DNA of 64,000 bases, from contig JAIYCH010000013.1 in NCBI GenBank assembly GCA_027488135.1, positions 18,771-82,770 of the forward strand, given 5' to 3'. This DNA is from Saprospiraceae bacterium. Its GTDB lineage: Bacteria > Bacteroidota > Bacteroidia > Chitinophagales > Saprospiraceae. Positions 9,622 to 18,977 of this stretch are shown piece by piece. The notes under the pieces are model-generated. The model worked only from the letters and a program-made list of their open reading frames with translations. It was not told the DNA's origin and did not search any database. A program made the position numbers and the translations under genes. How positions within the stretch are numbered: position 1 is the stretch's first letter; each line of letters begins with the position of its first letter.

Positions 9622-11940
9622 TCAGGTTTTTGAAATAGATTCTTCCAAATTATAAATAGTTAAAATAGTAAGGGCTAAAGCAGCCACTTCATTTTTATCC
9701 TTCAGATTCTCATGCGGATATTCCCCTTGATCTAACACTTTTTCTGCTTGCCCTGCTTTGGATACAAAATAGGTATATTGCTCTTTGTAAAAATCAGCCA
9801 AAGCACTCACTTCATTTGATTTTGCCTTTCTACAAACAATTCTTCTGAATGCCACGCTAATGAGCTCGTCCATATTCCCTTTCTTTTCAACGATTAATTT
9901 TTCAGCAAATACTCTGGCTGCCTCGTTAATCATAGGGTCATTCAGTAAAATAAGCGCTTGAAGAGGCGTATTGGTTCTTGATCTGCTAATTTCACATTGG
10001 TCGCGAGGGGGGCCATCAAATGTTAACATTGACGGAGGAGGCGCAGTTCTTTTTATGAAATTATAAATTCCCCTGCGATACAATGATTTTCCATGGTCTT
10101 GAATATAGGTAGCTAATTGTCCTCTTCCTGAGGTCGTTGACTCCCAAATACCATCAGGTTGATATGATTTTACCGAAGGTCCTCCAATATCAGGAATTAG
10201 AAGGCCGGAGGAGGCCAAAATCAGATCTTTAATAAGTTCCGCTGGTAATCTTAATCTGGGCGCCCTTGAAAGCCAAATATTTTCCGGATCCTTTTTTATT
10301 TTTTCCTGACTCACATTAGCTGCCTGTTGGTAAGTGGCGGAGCTAACAATCTGCCTCACCAACCTCTTTATATCCCAATTATGCTCTTTAAAATCAACCG
10401 CCAGCCAATCAAGTAAGGCAGCATGGGAGGGTAAATCACCTTGCAATCCAAAATCTCCAGAGGTTTTAACCAATCCCCTTCCAAAGAAGTTTTCCCACAC
10501 CCTATTCACAAAAACTCTGGCCACCAAAGGATTATTATCATCAAACATCCAATCGGATAGCCCTTTCCTGTTTGGACTAAACTTTAGCGTATCATAAGGT
10601 AATACAGCTTCAGGGAGTCCAACACCTACCGTTCTGTCAGGTTGGTCATATTGACCTCTTCTCAAAATGTGGGTCGGCCTTTTTTGTTCTAAATCTTTCA
10701 TGACCATAACAGAAACCATGGTATCCTGAAGATTTATAAATTTGAGAAGCTCATTGACCTCCTTTTTCGATATTTTTATTAATGGGGGATCTGCTAATGA
10801 CCCCAGAGAAATATCTCCAACGAGTCCTTTTTCATCGACCTGATTAAAAAAAGCAAACGTCTTAAAATATTCTTCCTGAGAAATAGGGTCATATTTATGG
10901 TCATGACACTTGGCACATTCCATGGTTAATCCGAGAAAAGATTTTGAGAAAGTATTTGTTCTATCTGTAACATACTCAGTTCTATATTCTTCCTGGATGA
11001 CCCCCCCTTCTTGTGTGATTTTATGATTTCTATTAAAGCCAGTGGCTAAAATAGCTTCTTTATTATTAGGCGCAATAAAATCACCAGCAATTTGCCAGGA
11101 GACAAATTTTTTATAGGAATAATTTTTATTAAAGGCATGAATGACCCAATCGCGCCAAGGCCACATTGTCCTTAAACCATCATCTTGGTATCCATGACTA
11201 TCTGCATACCGAGCTAAATCCATCCAGGAAATAGCCATTTTTTCACCATAATGAGGAGAAGCTAAAAGCTTGTTAATTTCTTTATTATAATTTTCTGTAG
11301 ATGGATCTTTAAAAAAATCTTCCTGATCCTTAACATTTGGTAACAAACCTGTCAAATCTAAGGTGATACGCTTAAATAAACGTTCTGGATCTGCTGGATC
11401 TGAAGGAGATAATCCTCTTTTTTCCATTTCAGCCAAAACGAAATAATCTATTTCGTTTTTAGGCCAGTTCTTTTTCTTTACCTTAGGAATCTCTGCTTTT
11501 TTCGGTGCCAGAAAAGCCCAATGAGGCTTGTAAACGGCTCCCTGGTCAATCCATTTACCCAATATTTCAATTTCTTCAGCCGATAAGGCTAAATTAGCTT
11601 TTGGAGGAGGCATCAATAATTCTGGATCGTCGCTAATAATTCTTAACCAAAGTCCGGATTTAGCCCTTTCCTTAGGTTTAATTCCATGCATCGAAGGATT
11701 TTCTTTTAATAAAGCATAAGCACTATCCGCAATATCAAGCCTTAGTCCTCCTTGTCTGGCTTTTGCATCCGGACCATGACAAGCAAAACATTTATCAGAT
11801 AGAATAGGTCTTACATGTAAATTATAATCAACCATTTCTGCATCATCGGAGGTATTATCATTGGCAAAATTGTACAAAACAGTGCCAATAACACATACTA
11901 ATCCGACGCTTCCAATGAGTACCAATTTGTTCTTTAACAT
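9622..11940 (-). CDS. PSD1/DUF1549-DUF1553 planctomycete-type cytochrome c protein
   Basis: A 772-residue exported protein. A signal-anchor (NKLVLIGSVGLVCVIGTVL) is followed by a cytochrome c-like domain with haem motif CFACHG (SDKCFACHGPDAKARQGG). After it come the DUF1549 domain (roughly residues 165-385, ending with a second haem-type motif CAKCHDHKYDP) and DUF1553 (roughly 450-710, including NPLVARVFVNRVWENFFGRG and RTNTPLQALILLNDP). The frame is open 14 codons further upstream to 11982, but the ATG at 11940 directly precedes the signal sequence. It is the first gene of the minus-strand run with DUF1501, the membrane cytochrome protein and dnaE. Thought of as part of an envelope redox/hydrolytic module; substrate unknown. 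Confidence 0.88.
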   Translation of the reverse strand: MLKNKLVLIGSVGLVCVIGTVLYNFANDNTSDDAEMVDYNLHVRPILSDKCFACHGPDAKARQGGLRLDIADSAYALLKENPSMHGIKPKERAKSGLWLRIISDDPELLMPPPKANLALSAEEIEILGKWIDQGAVYKPHWAFLAPKKAEIPKVKKKNWPKNEIDYFVLAEMEKRGLSPSDPADPERLFKRITLDLTGLLPNVKDQEDFFKDPSTENYNKEINKLLASPHYGEKMAISWMDLARYADSHGYQDDGLRTMWPWRDWVIHAFNKNYSYKKFVSWQIAGDFIAPNNKEAILATGFNRNHKITQEGGVIQEEYRTEYVTDRTNTFSKSFLGLTMECAKCHDHKYDPISQEEYFKTFAFFNQVDEKGLVGDISLGSLADPPLIKISKKEVNELLKFINLQDTMVSVMVMKDLEQKRPTHILRRGQYDQPDRTVGVGLPEAVLPYDTLKFSPNRKGLSDWMFDDNNPLVARVFVNRVWENFFGRGLVKTSGDFGLQGDLPSHAALLDWLAVDFKEHNWDIKRLVRQIVSSATYQQAANVSQEKIKKDPENIWLSRAPRLRLPAELIKDLILASSGLLIPDIGGPSVKSYQPDGIWESTTSGRGQLATYIQDHGKSLYRRGIYNFIKRTAPPPSMLTFDGPPRDQCEISRSRTNTPLQALILLNDPMINEAARVFAEKLIVEKKGNMDELISVAFRRIVCRKAKSNEVSALADFYKEQYTYFVSKAGQAEKVLDQGEYPHENLKDKNEVAALALTILTIYNLEESISKT

Positions 11941-12066
11941 CTTTAAAATTATTCTATTGTAATATCCATAAAATTTCAACAATTAAAAAATTCAATTCCT
12001 TTTTAAAGAAAAAATTATTATACTTGCATATTATTCATAATACATAATTTATTAACAAACAATTAT

Positions 12067-14841
12067 ATGAATGATTTGTACTTGAAAATTATATATTTAG
12101 CTAATAATTTTCAATCCTACAGTGCTTTTTCATCTGCCCTGTTGTGGATCATACTTTCATTTGTAATTTACAACATATTATCGCAACTAAGACCCCGGCA
12201 TTTTACAAAAAGCAAGCGATTCATACCTATTATTTTAGCTTTATGGTTATACTTTTCTTTGCTATACAGTACTATCCAATGGATTAAATTTACCCTGTAC
12301 ATACAAACAAATCCTATTGATCTAAACAATATATTTAAACTGGAATGGCTGGGTTTACTAGTTATTTTATTACACATTGGCATCATATCTTTAGGCTGGA
12401 AAATAGGTTTAGTTGCTTTTGAAAGGATACTTAGATTAATACCCCGACAAAATGCGAGGGTATTCCTTTATTTTATCATTTCAATATGCATCACAATTCC
12501 ATTTTATTTTTCTTCTTTAAAAATTTCTTTACCCCTTCTTTTTCTTTTTTCATTTACCTTGAATCTCCTTTATGATTTGTATTTGGAAGGCAAATATTCT
12601 CACGTTACCTGGACATTAACCTGGATTCTTTTCTTCACCGCTTTTCACACCCAACTCCTTTATAAGTTTACGCTGGAAAGAGAATGGGCTGAAATGAAAA
12701 GAATTTCAGAAAACTTATGTACTCCGTCAGATAAATTAATAGAGAGAGAATTAAAAAAAATAACTAATGCAGATGATAAAATAGAACAATTAAATAAATT
12801 ATTCATTGCCTGGAACAAAGGGTTAATATCAAATACTGAACGCCAGTCGACCATAGAATCAATGCTTCATTTTTCACCTTATTTATTAAGGTATTATAAC
12901 CTTAATTATATTTCCAGAGCGGACGGACCATCATTTCAAGACAAAGGCAAAGGCCCCCTATCTAAAAAAACAAAACCAGACCACACCTTAAAATTAGACA
13001 ATAATAGTTGGTTAATACTTACTTTAAAATCAAATGAATCTAATAGGCTCAATCATTTAAATGCCGGTAATTTTAAAGGAATCGACCATTTATCTGATTA
13101 TTCTGTTTCCATTTTTAAAGAAAACGAACTACTTTATCAGCAAGGAAAACCGCATTCAATAGAGCCAAAAAAGCTAAAAAATCCTTCATCAAATGCTATA
13201 AAAAAAGAACTGACTTCGAAAGAAATGAGTTATCACCTCAGTAAAAATGGTCTAACGGTTATTCTTAATAAAAAACTGGGGGGATATGCAAAACCCCTTG
13301 CATTTTTCTCTCTTACCGCCTGTCTAAGTCTAATATGCTATTTTTTATACAGCCAACTGCTTCAATTAAAGGCAACTAAACAAGGTATTTCTAATCCAAT
13401 TAAAAATGATTCTTTAGGTTTAAACATACAAAAAACTTTATTTTACATCACATTTACATCCCTTTGCATCCTCTGTTTAGCCTCCCTTTTTTATTTTGAC
13501 AAATCAAGAAAACGTGAAAATGAAAGAGAATATAGCTATTTGGCTCAAGAGATTATCTCAACCCTACAACGAAGATATCACGGTTCGAATCACCCGTTAG
13601 CATCGATAGCAAAACAACATGGATATGATTTTGTGCTGACCGACGATAAAGGAAATAAATATACATCCTTTCCTTTTAATCCGCCGGGTGGATTTAAACA
13701 TAATCTTCAAAACAAGACTAATTTTTCATATAAAAACGAAAAAATATTCTGGAAAGGAAAAAAGTTGTTGCGTGTCTGGTTTCCTTTTAAAACCTTAGGA
13801 GGAAAAGAAAATAAATCAATGATCGGTATATATTTTCCGGTTAGGGATACCCATCAGAACCTTGCGGCGGTCGATTTTATGGGAGCACTTTTTAGTGGAT
13901 ATCTATTTTTGTTATTGAGTATTTCCGCAATAACTATTTACTACAGTAATTCTCTTACACATCCATTAGACCAATTGAGCAGACACCTGGAAAATCTAAA
14001 AATGGGTGCGAATGAAAAAATAGATTGGCATAAAAACGACGAAGTTGGTCAGTTGGTTAATGCCTATAATGCCGCCATTGACGATTTACAACAAAGTTAT
14101 GAGAAACTGCGTAAAACAGAAAGAGAGGTTGCCTGGCGAGAAATGGCAAAACAAGTAGCACACGAGATAAAGAATCCTCTTACTCCTATGAAACTAAGTT
14201 TACAATACCTTCAACGAGCAGGAAGACTGCAACCTGATCTGATTCATACCCTTTTGCCAAAATTGACCAAGACCATTATGGAGCAAATTAATTCCCTGGA
14301 TGAAATTGCCACTTCATTTTCTCAATTTGCGTCTATGCCAAATTCCCAAAATGTCACTTTCAATTTAGTAGATTTATTACAGCAATCTTTAGAAATGCAC
14401 AGACACCACTTTGACGATAATAATGATTCCTTTTATTGCCATATTGAAGCACACAATTATCCCATTTTCGCAGATAAAAATCAAATTCAACGAGTAATTA
14501 ATAATCTGCTCCTGAATGCGGTTCAAGCCATCCCCACTGAAAAAAATGGCAAAATTAACATCAGATTATTCCAAATGAAGAATGATCTGGTTCGGCTTGA
14601 GATTGAAGATAATGGAGAAGGGGTAAATATAGAAACACAACAAAAAATATTTTCCCCCTATTTTACCACTAAATCTTCAGGTACAGGACTGGGATTAGCT
14701 ATGTGCAAGGATATCATTGAAAATGCTGGTGGAACAATTGGATTTACATCATTGCCAAGTATGGGTGCTTGCTTTTGGATAGAGATGCCCTTAAAATATT
14801 CGGTGCCAGTTTATGAAGCCAAAATGGCCCTTGCCACTTAA
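12067..14841 (+). CDS. Large membrane sensor histidine kinase (NtrY-like layout)
   Basis: A 924-residue inner-membrane sensor kinase. The first 170 residues contain several membrane helices, followed by a soluble segment, further helices near 410-430 and 455-475, an extracytoplasmic sensor region, and a last helix near 620-640. The HAMP segment (HPLDQLSRHLENLKMG) leads to the H-box VAHEIKNPLTPMK with the phospho-accepting His699. The catalytic domain has VINNLLLNAVQAIP (N box), IEDNGEGV (G1) and YFTTKSSGTGLGLAM (F/G2). The HEIKNPLTP form is typical of NtrY-type kinases. No response regulator lies next to it, so its partner is elsewhere. It is divergent from the cytochrome run upstream. Confidence 0.92.
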   Translation: MNDLYLKIIYLANNFQSYSAFSSALLWIILSFVIYNILSQLRPRHFTKSKRFIPIILALWLYFSLLYSTIQWIKFTLYIQTNPIDLNNIFKLEWLGLLVILLHIGIISLGWKIGLVAFERILRLIPRQNARVFLYFIISICITIPFYFSSLKISLPLLFLFSFTLNLLYDLYLEGKYSHVTWTLTWILFFTAFHTQLLYKFTLEREWAEMKRISENLCTPSDKLIERELKKITNADDKIEQLNKLFIAWNKGLISNTERQSTIESMLHFSPYLLRYYNLNYISRADGPSFQDKGKGPLSKKTKPDHTLKLDNNSWLILTLKSNESNRLNHLNAGNFKGIDHLSDYSVSIFKENELLYQQGKPHSIEPKKLKNPSSNAIKKELTSKEMSYHLSKNGLTVILNKKLGGYAKPLAFFSLTACLSLICYFLYSQLLQLKATKQGISNPIKNDSLGLNIQKTLFYITFTSLCILCLASLFYFDKSRKRENEREYSYLAQEIISTLQRRYHGSNHPLASIAKQHGYDFVLTDDKGNKYTSFPFNPPGGFKHNLQNKTNFSYKNEKIFWKGKKLLRVWFPFKTLGGKENKSMIGIYFPVRDTHQNLAAVDFMGALFSGYLFLLLSISAITIYYSNSLTHPLDQLSRHLENLKMGANEKIDWHKNDEVGQLVNAYNAAIDDLQQSYEKLRKTEREVAWREMAKQVAHEIKNPLTPMKLSLQYLQRAGRLQPDLIHTLLPKLTKTIMEQINSLDEIATSFSQFASMPNSQNVTFNLVDLLQQSLEMHRHHFDDNNDSFYCHIEAHNYPIFADKNQIQRVINNLLLNAVQAIPTEKNGKINIRLFQMKNDLVRLEIEDNGEGVNIETQQKIFSPYFTTKSSGTGLGLAMCKDIIENAGGTIGFTSLPSMGACFWIEMPLKYSVPVYEAKMALAT

Positions 14842-14910
14842 TATGCATTTTCAAATGAACAGATAATCTAAAATGTTGTTCCTTAAGTTTATTCATTACA
14901 CTTAAGAATT

Positions 14911-16362
14911 ATGGAAATTGGCATTGTAGGTGCTGGAATTGCTGGATTAGCGGCGTCCGTAAGGGCTGCTGTAGCAGGTCATAAAGTCACCGTTTTTGAA
15001 GTTAATAGTTATCCAGGGGGAAAACTTACCGCTTTTGAAAAACAGGGCTATCGATTTGATGCAGGCCCGTCTCTTTTTACTATGCCTCAATATATAGATG
15101 ATCTGTTTTTTCTGGCTGGTGAAAATCCAGCGGATCACTTTAAATACACAAGATTAGATCCGGTGTGTAATTACTTTTGGGAGGATGGAACTACGCTGAG
15201 TGCTCATGCCGATAAGAAAAATTTCAGCACTGAAGCGGCTGAAAAATTAAATGTACCCGCAGATTATGTACTTTCAAGCTTACAAGACAGTGCCGATAAA
15301 TATGAAGCAAATGGACGTATTTTTTTAGAAAAATCGCTCCATAAATGGTCCACCTGGCTAAATATTCCCGTATTTAAGGCTTTACTGAAAATTCATAAAT
15401 ACGATTTATTCACTTCCATGAATAGCGTAAATGAAAGGATGGTTAAACACCCAAAATTAGTTCAACTTTTCAACCGATTTGCCACCTATAATGGTTCAGA
15501 TCCATATAGAGCTCCCGGACTACTCACTATCATACCACATTTTGAACACCATATCGGGGCATTTTATCCGGAAAATGGAATGCATACTATCACTAAAGCG
15601 GTTTATGAACTAGCTCTTAGATTGGGCGTTACTTTTCATTTCAACACCAGAGCTGAAGAAATACTTACCAGAAACAAGGATGTGTATGGCCTGAGAACGG
15701 AAAATAAAACATACCTATTTGACAGAATTATCTGTAATATGGATGTGTTTTTTGCTTATAAAAAATTACTCCCTAATCACGCAAAACCAAACAGGATATT
15801 ACAGCAGGAAAGATCCACCTCTGCTATAATTTTCTATTGGGGTATAAAAAAGGTTTTTCCTCAATTATCTATGCACAACCTATTTTTTTCTGATGATTAT
15901 CAAAGTGAATTCAAACAATTGAAAGAAGGAAAAATAGCAAAAGATGCCTCTATTTATGTAAACTTAACTACTAACCATACACCATCAGATGCCCCTGAAG
16001 GATGTCAGAACTGGTTTGTTATGATAAATGTACCCAGCCAAAGTGCTGAAAGCGAACCTTTGGATTTAAATGTTTTGAGAGAGCAGGCCATTGCAAAACT
16101 AAGCAGAATGCTGGGTGAACCCATAAAACCCCACATTGAAATGGAAGAAATTTTAAGCCCTAAAGAAATAGAATCAAGAACGCAGTCACATCAAGGTTCT
16201 TTATATGGAACAGCTTCTAATAAACCTTTGTCAGCCTTTCTTCGACATCCAAATTTTTCAAATGAAGTAAAAGGGCTTTATTTTTGCGGCGGAAGCGTTC
16301 ATCCAGGTGGAGGTATTCCTTTATGTCTTTTATCAGCAAAGATTGCTGTAGAGTTACTGTAA
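14911..16362 (+). CDS. crtD: Carotenoid desaturase, CrtD-like (1-hydroxycarotenoid 3,4-desaturase type)
   Basis: A 483-residue FAD-dependent oxidoreductase of the phytoene desaturase family. The N-terminal dinucleotide-binding motif is IGIVGAGIAGLAAS, followed by YPGGKLTAFEKQGYRFDAG; the C-terminal FAD signature is GLYFCGGSVHPGGGIP. The segment GPSLFTMP and NYFWEDGT matches the CrtD-like group of Bacteroidota rather than CrtI, which usually has GPSWYWMP at the first position. CrtD introduces the 3',4' double bond of monocyclic carotenoids such as saproxanthin or myxol. A carotene hydroxylase gene follows directly. CrtB, CrtI, CrtY and CrtC are not in the window, so CrtI remains an alternative. 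Confidence 0.8.
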   Translation: MEIGIVGAGIAGLAASVRAAVAGHKVTVFEVNSYPGGKLTAFEKQGYRFDAGPSLFTMPQYIDDLFFLAGENPADHFKYTRLDPVCNYFWEDGTTLSAHADKKNFSTEAAEKLNVPADYVLSSLQDSADKYEANGRIFLEKSLHKWSTWLNIPVFKALLKIHKYDLFTSMNSVNERMVKHPKLVQLFNRFATYNGSDPYRAPGLLTIIPHFEHHIGAFYPENGMHTITKAVYELALRLGVTFHFNTRAEEILTRNKDVYGLRTENKTYLFDRIICNMDVFFAYKKLLPNHAKPNRILQQERSTSAIIFYWGIKKVFPQLSMHNLFFSDDYQSEFKQLKEGKIAKDASIYVNLTTNHTPSDAPEGCQNWFVMINVPSQSAESEPLDLNVLREQAIAKLSRMLGEPIKPHIEMEEILSPKEIESRTQSHQGSLYGTASNKPLSAFLRHPNFSNEVKGLYFCGGSVHPGGGIPLCLLSAKIAVELL

Positions 16363-16376
16363 GATTTAATAATCCT

Positions 16377-16384
16377 TATCTTTG
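16377..16384 (+). promoter_or_regulatory. -7 promoter element TATCTTTG upstream of crtZ
   Basis: TATCTTTG matches the Bacteroidota -7 consensus TAnnTTTG exactly and begins 15 bp after the crtD stop codon. A clear -33 TTG is not visible at the expected distance. The element covers the only upstream alternative start (TTG at 16382) and so favours the ATG at 16406 as the crtZ start. Confidence 0.55.
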
Positions 16385-16405
16385 ACAATAAATAAACTTA
16401 AATTA

Positions 16406-16882
16406 ATGATGACTTTCCTTATACCTGCTTTAATTGTACTTATCACTGTTATCTGTATGGAAATGGTTGCCTGGTTGGCACATAAATATTTAATGCATGG
16501 ATTTCTATGGATCTGGCATGAAGATCATCATCAGCCTGACGTGGAAGGTGATAAATTTTTTCAGAAAAATGATTTATTTTTTCTCGTTTTTGCCATTCCC
16601 AGCGCAGCATCTTATATCATAGGTTTGAGTACGCCAAATACCTGGCTACTTTACGTAGGCATTGGGATATCTATCTATGGAGTAATATACTTTTTAATTC
16701 ACGATGTATATATTCATCAACGATTCTCCTGGTTTAAACAGTTAGATAATCCATATTCCAGAGCCATATTACGAGCACATGGTGCACATCACGCCCATAC
16801 AGGAAAAGAAGCTGGGGAATCCTTTGGATTACTATTGGTATCCTCAAAATACTTTTTAAAAAGAATTAAAAAGGAACATTAA
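16406..16882 (+). CDS. crtZ: Beta-carotene hydroxylase (CrtZ-type fatty acid hydroxylase superfamily)
   Basis: A 158-residue integral membrane di-iron hydroxylase that adds the 3-hydroxyl to a beta-ionone ring. All four histidine clusters are present: HKYLMH, HEDHH, HDVYIHQRF and HGAHHAH, spaced among four hydrophobic segments. Length is typical of bacterial CrtZ. The frame is open from a TTG at 16382, but that codon lies inside a perfect -7 promoter element; the ATG at 16406 (MMTFLIPAL) is a better start. With the CrtD-like gene upstream, the pair suggests a hydroxylated monocyclic carotenoid end product. Confidence 0.9.
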   Translation: MMTFLIPALIVLITVICMEMVAWLAHKYLMHGFLWIWHEDHHQPDVEGDKFFQKNDLFFLVFAIPSAASYIIGLSTPNTWLLYVGIGISIYGVIYFLIHDVYIHQRFSWFKQLDNPYSRAILRAHGAHHAHTGKEAGESFGLLLVSSKYFLKRIKKEH

Positions 16883-16897
16883 GTAAACAGAACTAAA

Positions 16898-17449
16898 GTG
16901 GCATCAAAATTTCTTGAAGCAATAACTAATACCTTTCAAACGCCCTTGCCGCAGTCAAACGACTTAGATAAATATTTGGAAGGGATGCTTCCTGATTTAG
17001 AAGGATATAGTGAAGATTTAGACCAAGAATCATTGTATTTAGAACATCCCTGGTTAGAATTTCGGGATGATGACTATTTTCATGAGTCTATTTTACATTT
17101 TTTTAATCCAAATGAAGAATATCTAAGTTCAATAAATGGGGAAGTTTCCTTTGGATTTTGGAGAAAAATGAATCAGGGAAAAAAACTATTAATTGAAAAT
17201 GGAGAAGGAAGACTTTATGAGCTTGCCTTTTTAGATGCAAATTTCTTCATATTAAAAATACACGGTGACAATAGTCCAATAGGCAAACCAAAATATTTAT
17301 TCTTAGTGAAGGAGGAGGTTGGAAAAAAATTAGATTGGAAAGATGCCATTGAATTATTACATCGCAGTTATAAAAATGGAAGTGGAAATTTATTTCAAAT
17401 TATACTCATTATTCTAGCCATATTAACACTAATCATTTTATTTATTTAA
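16898..17449 (+). CDS. Hypothetical acidic protein with C-terminal membrane anchor
   Basis: A 183-residue protein starting at a GTG 15 bp after crtZ. The first 60 residues are acidic (LPDLEGYSEDLDQESLYL), the middle is predicted globular with several aromatic residues, and the last 20 residues form a single hydrophobic helix (IILIILAILTLIILFI) that would anchor it by the tail. No family is recognised. Its position behind the carotenoid genes suggests co-transcription, but nothing in its sequence ties it to pigment synthesis. Confidence 0.7.
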   Translation: MASKFLEAITNTFQTPLPQSNDLDKYLEGMLPDLEGYSEDLDQESLYLEHPWLEFRDDDYFHESILHFFNPNEEYLSSINGEVSFGFWRKMNQGKKLLIENGEGRLYELAFLDANFFILKIHGDNSPIGKPKYLFLVKEEVGKKLDWKDAIELLHRSYKNGSGNLFQIILIILAILTLIILFI

Positions 17450-17465
17450 GCAAAAATCAAAAATG

Positions 17466-17516
17466 GGGCTGTCTAAAAGCCCAGAAAAATTGAAAATATT
17501 TGTACAAACTTTTCAA
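17466..17516. repeat. Two inverted repeats after the carotenoid/hypothetical genes
   Basis: GGGCT at 17466-17470 pairs with AGCCC at 17478-17482. A second, larger imperfect palindrome covers 17490-17516, centred on TTTGTACAAA with outer arms TTGAAAA and TTTTCAA. They lie between the stop of the upstream plus-strand gene and the REP-like palindrome. The first could act as a weak terminator; the role of the second is unknown. Confidence 0.55.
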
Positions 17517-17550
17517 ATACCCTTACCTAAAATAGTTTATACTTTTCATA

Positions 17551-17578
17551 CCTGACCCCAGAGGGGTCACATGTCTAT
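17551..17578 (+). repeat. REP-like palindromic element, copy 1
   Basis: TGACCCC-AGA-GGGGTCA at 17553-17569 is a perfect 7-bp inverted repeat, preceded by CC and followed by CATGTCTAT. The same palindrome with the same CATGTnTAT tail occurs twice more at 39321-39388. It sits between convergent genes. Confidence 0.85.
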
Positions 17579-17590
17579 TGGAAAAATTAA

Positions 17591-17622
17591 AAAGGGGGAC
17601 AACTTTTCGTTATCCCCCTTTC
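17591..17622. terminator. Bidirectional intrinsic terminator between convergent genes
   Basis: AAAGGGGGACAA pairs with TTATCCCCCTTT across a 7-nt loop, with one mismatch in a 12-bp stem, flanked by A-rich and T-rich tracts. It lies just before the 3' end of nqrF and also faces the carotenoid-side transcripts, so it can serve both directions. Confidence 0.8.
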
Positions 17623-17642
17623 TATTATTTAGAACCTAATAA

Positions 17643-18968
17643 TTAGCTACCAAAGTCGTCAAAAGCTACATTTTCATCGGGAACACCCATATTAGAAAGC
17701 ATAGTTTGAACGGCAGAAAGCATTAATGGAGGTCCACAAAGATAGTACTCAATCTCTTCTGGCTCTGGATGATTCTTTAGGTAATTCTCCAGTACCACGT
17801 TGTGAATGAAACCTGTAAAACCAGTCCAATTGTCCTCAGGCATAGGTTCAGATAGAGCGATATGGAAAGAAAAATTAGGAAATTCCTTTTCAATATTCCT
17901 AAAATCATCTATGTAAAAAAGTTCTCTTAAGGAACGACCGCCATACCAATAAGAAACCTTTCTATTAGATTTTAAGGTGTGGAATAGGTGAAAAATATGC
18001 GATCTCAATGGAGCCATACCAGCACCTCCTCCGATATAAATCATTTCTTTTTCAGTAGGTTTAATAAAAAACTCACCATAAGGCCCAGATATAGTAGCCT
18101 TATCACCTTGCTTCAGACCAAAAACATAAGAAGAACAAACGCCGGGATTTAATTTCATCCAGCCATTTGCTGCTCTATCCCAAGGAGGCGTAGCAATACG
18201 AATATTCAACATCACTATATTACCTTCTGCAGGATGATTAGCCATAGAATAGGCACGGAATTGCTCTTCCTTATTTACCATTTTAAGGCTCCATAAGTTA
18301 AATTTATCCCATTCATCTTTAAAAACATCAGATTTTTTACCCATTTTTGGATGAGAAGTAATGTCGAACTTACTGAAATCAACTTCAATTTTTGGAACAT
18401 CGATTTGAATATAGCCACCTGATTCGAAATCTAATGATTCACCATCTGGAAGTTTAACTACAAATTCTTTGATGAAAGTAGATACATTATAATTAGAAAC
18501 TACTTCACATTCCCACTTCTTGATACCAAAAATTTCTTCAGGAATATGAATTTCCATATCCTGACGAACTTTAACCTGGCAGGCAAGTCTTTTATGCTCT
18601 GCTACCTCTTTTCTAGTGAGGTGATTAAGTTCTGTGGGAAGCACATCACCACCACCACTGGAAACTTGACACTCGCACATTGCACAAGTACCACCACCTC
18701 CACAGGCAGAAGGCAAGAAAATATTATTATCGGCTAAAGAAGATAGCAGAGAACTTCCTTGTTTAACCAAAAGAGGAGCATCCTCATTACCATTGATGAT
18801 AATTTTCACATCTCCTTGAGCTACCAAATTCTGGCGAGCTACAATAAGCATCAGAGAAAGTGCCAGGATAACTAACGTAAAAACGAAAGTAGCCATTAAG
18901 ATTGTCTGAAGACTAGAAAGGAAAAGAAAAGAAGAGGATGTCATCAAAACCATGAAATTTGTGAACAT
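17643..18968 (-). CDS. nqrF: Na+-translocating NADH:quinone reductase subunit F
   Basis: The NADH-oxidising subunit, 441 residues. It has one N-terminal membrane helix ([20 protein letters not shown]), then a 2Fe-2S ferredoxin domain with cysteines in [16 protein letters not shown] and RLACQV. A ferredoxin reductase FAD/NADH domain follows, with [30 protein letters not shown] and a C-terminal YYLCGPPLM. It passes electrons from NADH through FAD and the iron-sulfur cluster into the membrane subunits. Last gene of the nqr operon, starting 9 bp after nqrE; a bidirectional terminator follows. Confidence 0.97.
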   Translation of the reverse strand: MFTNFMVLMTSSSFLFLSSLQTILMATFVFTLVILALSLMLIVARQNLVAQGDVKIIINGNEDAPLLVKQGSSLLSSLADNNIFLPSACGGGGTCAMCECQVSSGGGDVLPTELNHLTRKEVAEHKRLACQVKVRQDMEIHIPEEIFGIKKWECEVVSNYNVSTFIKEFVVKLPDGESLDFESGGYIQIDVPKIEVDFSKFDITSHPKMGKKSDVFKDEWDKFNLWSLKMVNKEEQFRAYSMANHPAEGNIVMLNIRIATPPWDRAANGWMKLNPGVCSSYVFGLKQGDKATISGPYGEFFIKPTEKEMIYIGGGAGMAPLRSHIFHLFHTLKSNRKVSYWYGGRSLRELFYIDDFRNIEKEFPNFSFHIALSEPMPEDNWTGFTGFIHNVVLENYLKNHPEPEEIEYYLCGPPLMLSAVQTMLSNMGVPDENVAFDDFGS

Positions 18969-18977
18969 AGCTTTTGT

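Noticed and set aside
13582..13591. GGTTCGAATC, a T-arm-like tRNA motif
   Set aside because: It lies inside the sensor kinase coding sequence, in frame, and no acceptor stem or anticodon arm can be folded around it.
16382..16405. TTG start adding eight residues to CrtZ
   Set aside because: The codon is part of a perfect -7 promoter element and would not be transcribed; the ATG at 16406 gives a normal CrtZ N-terminus.
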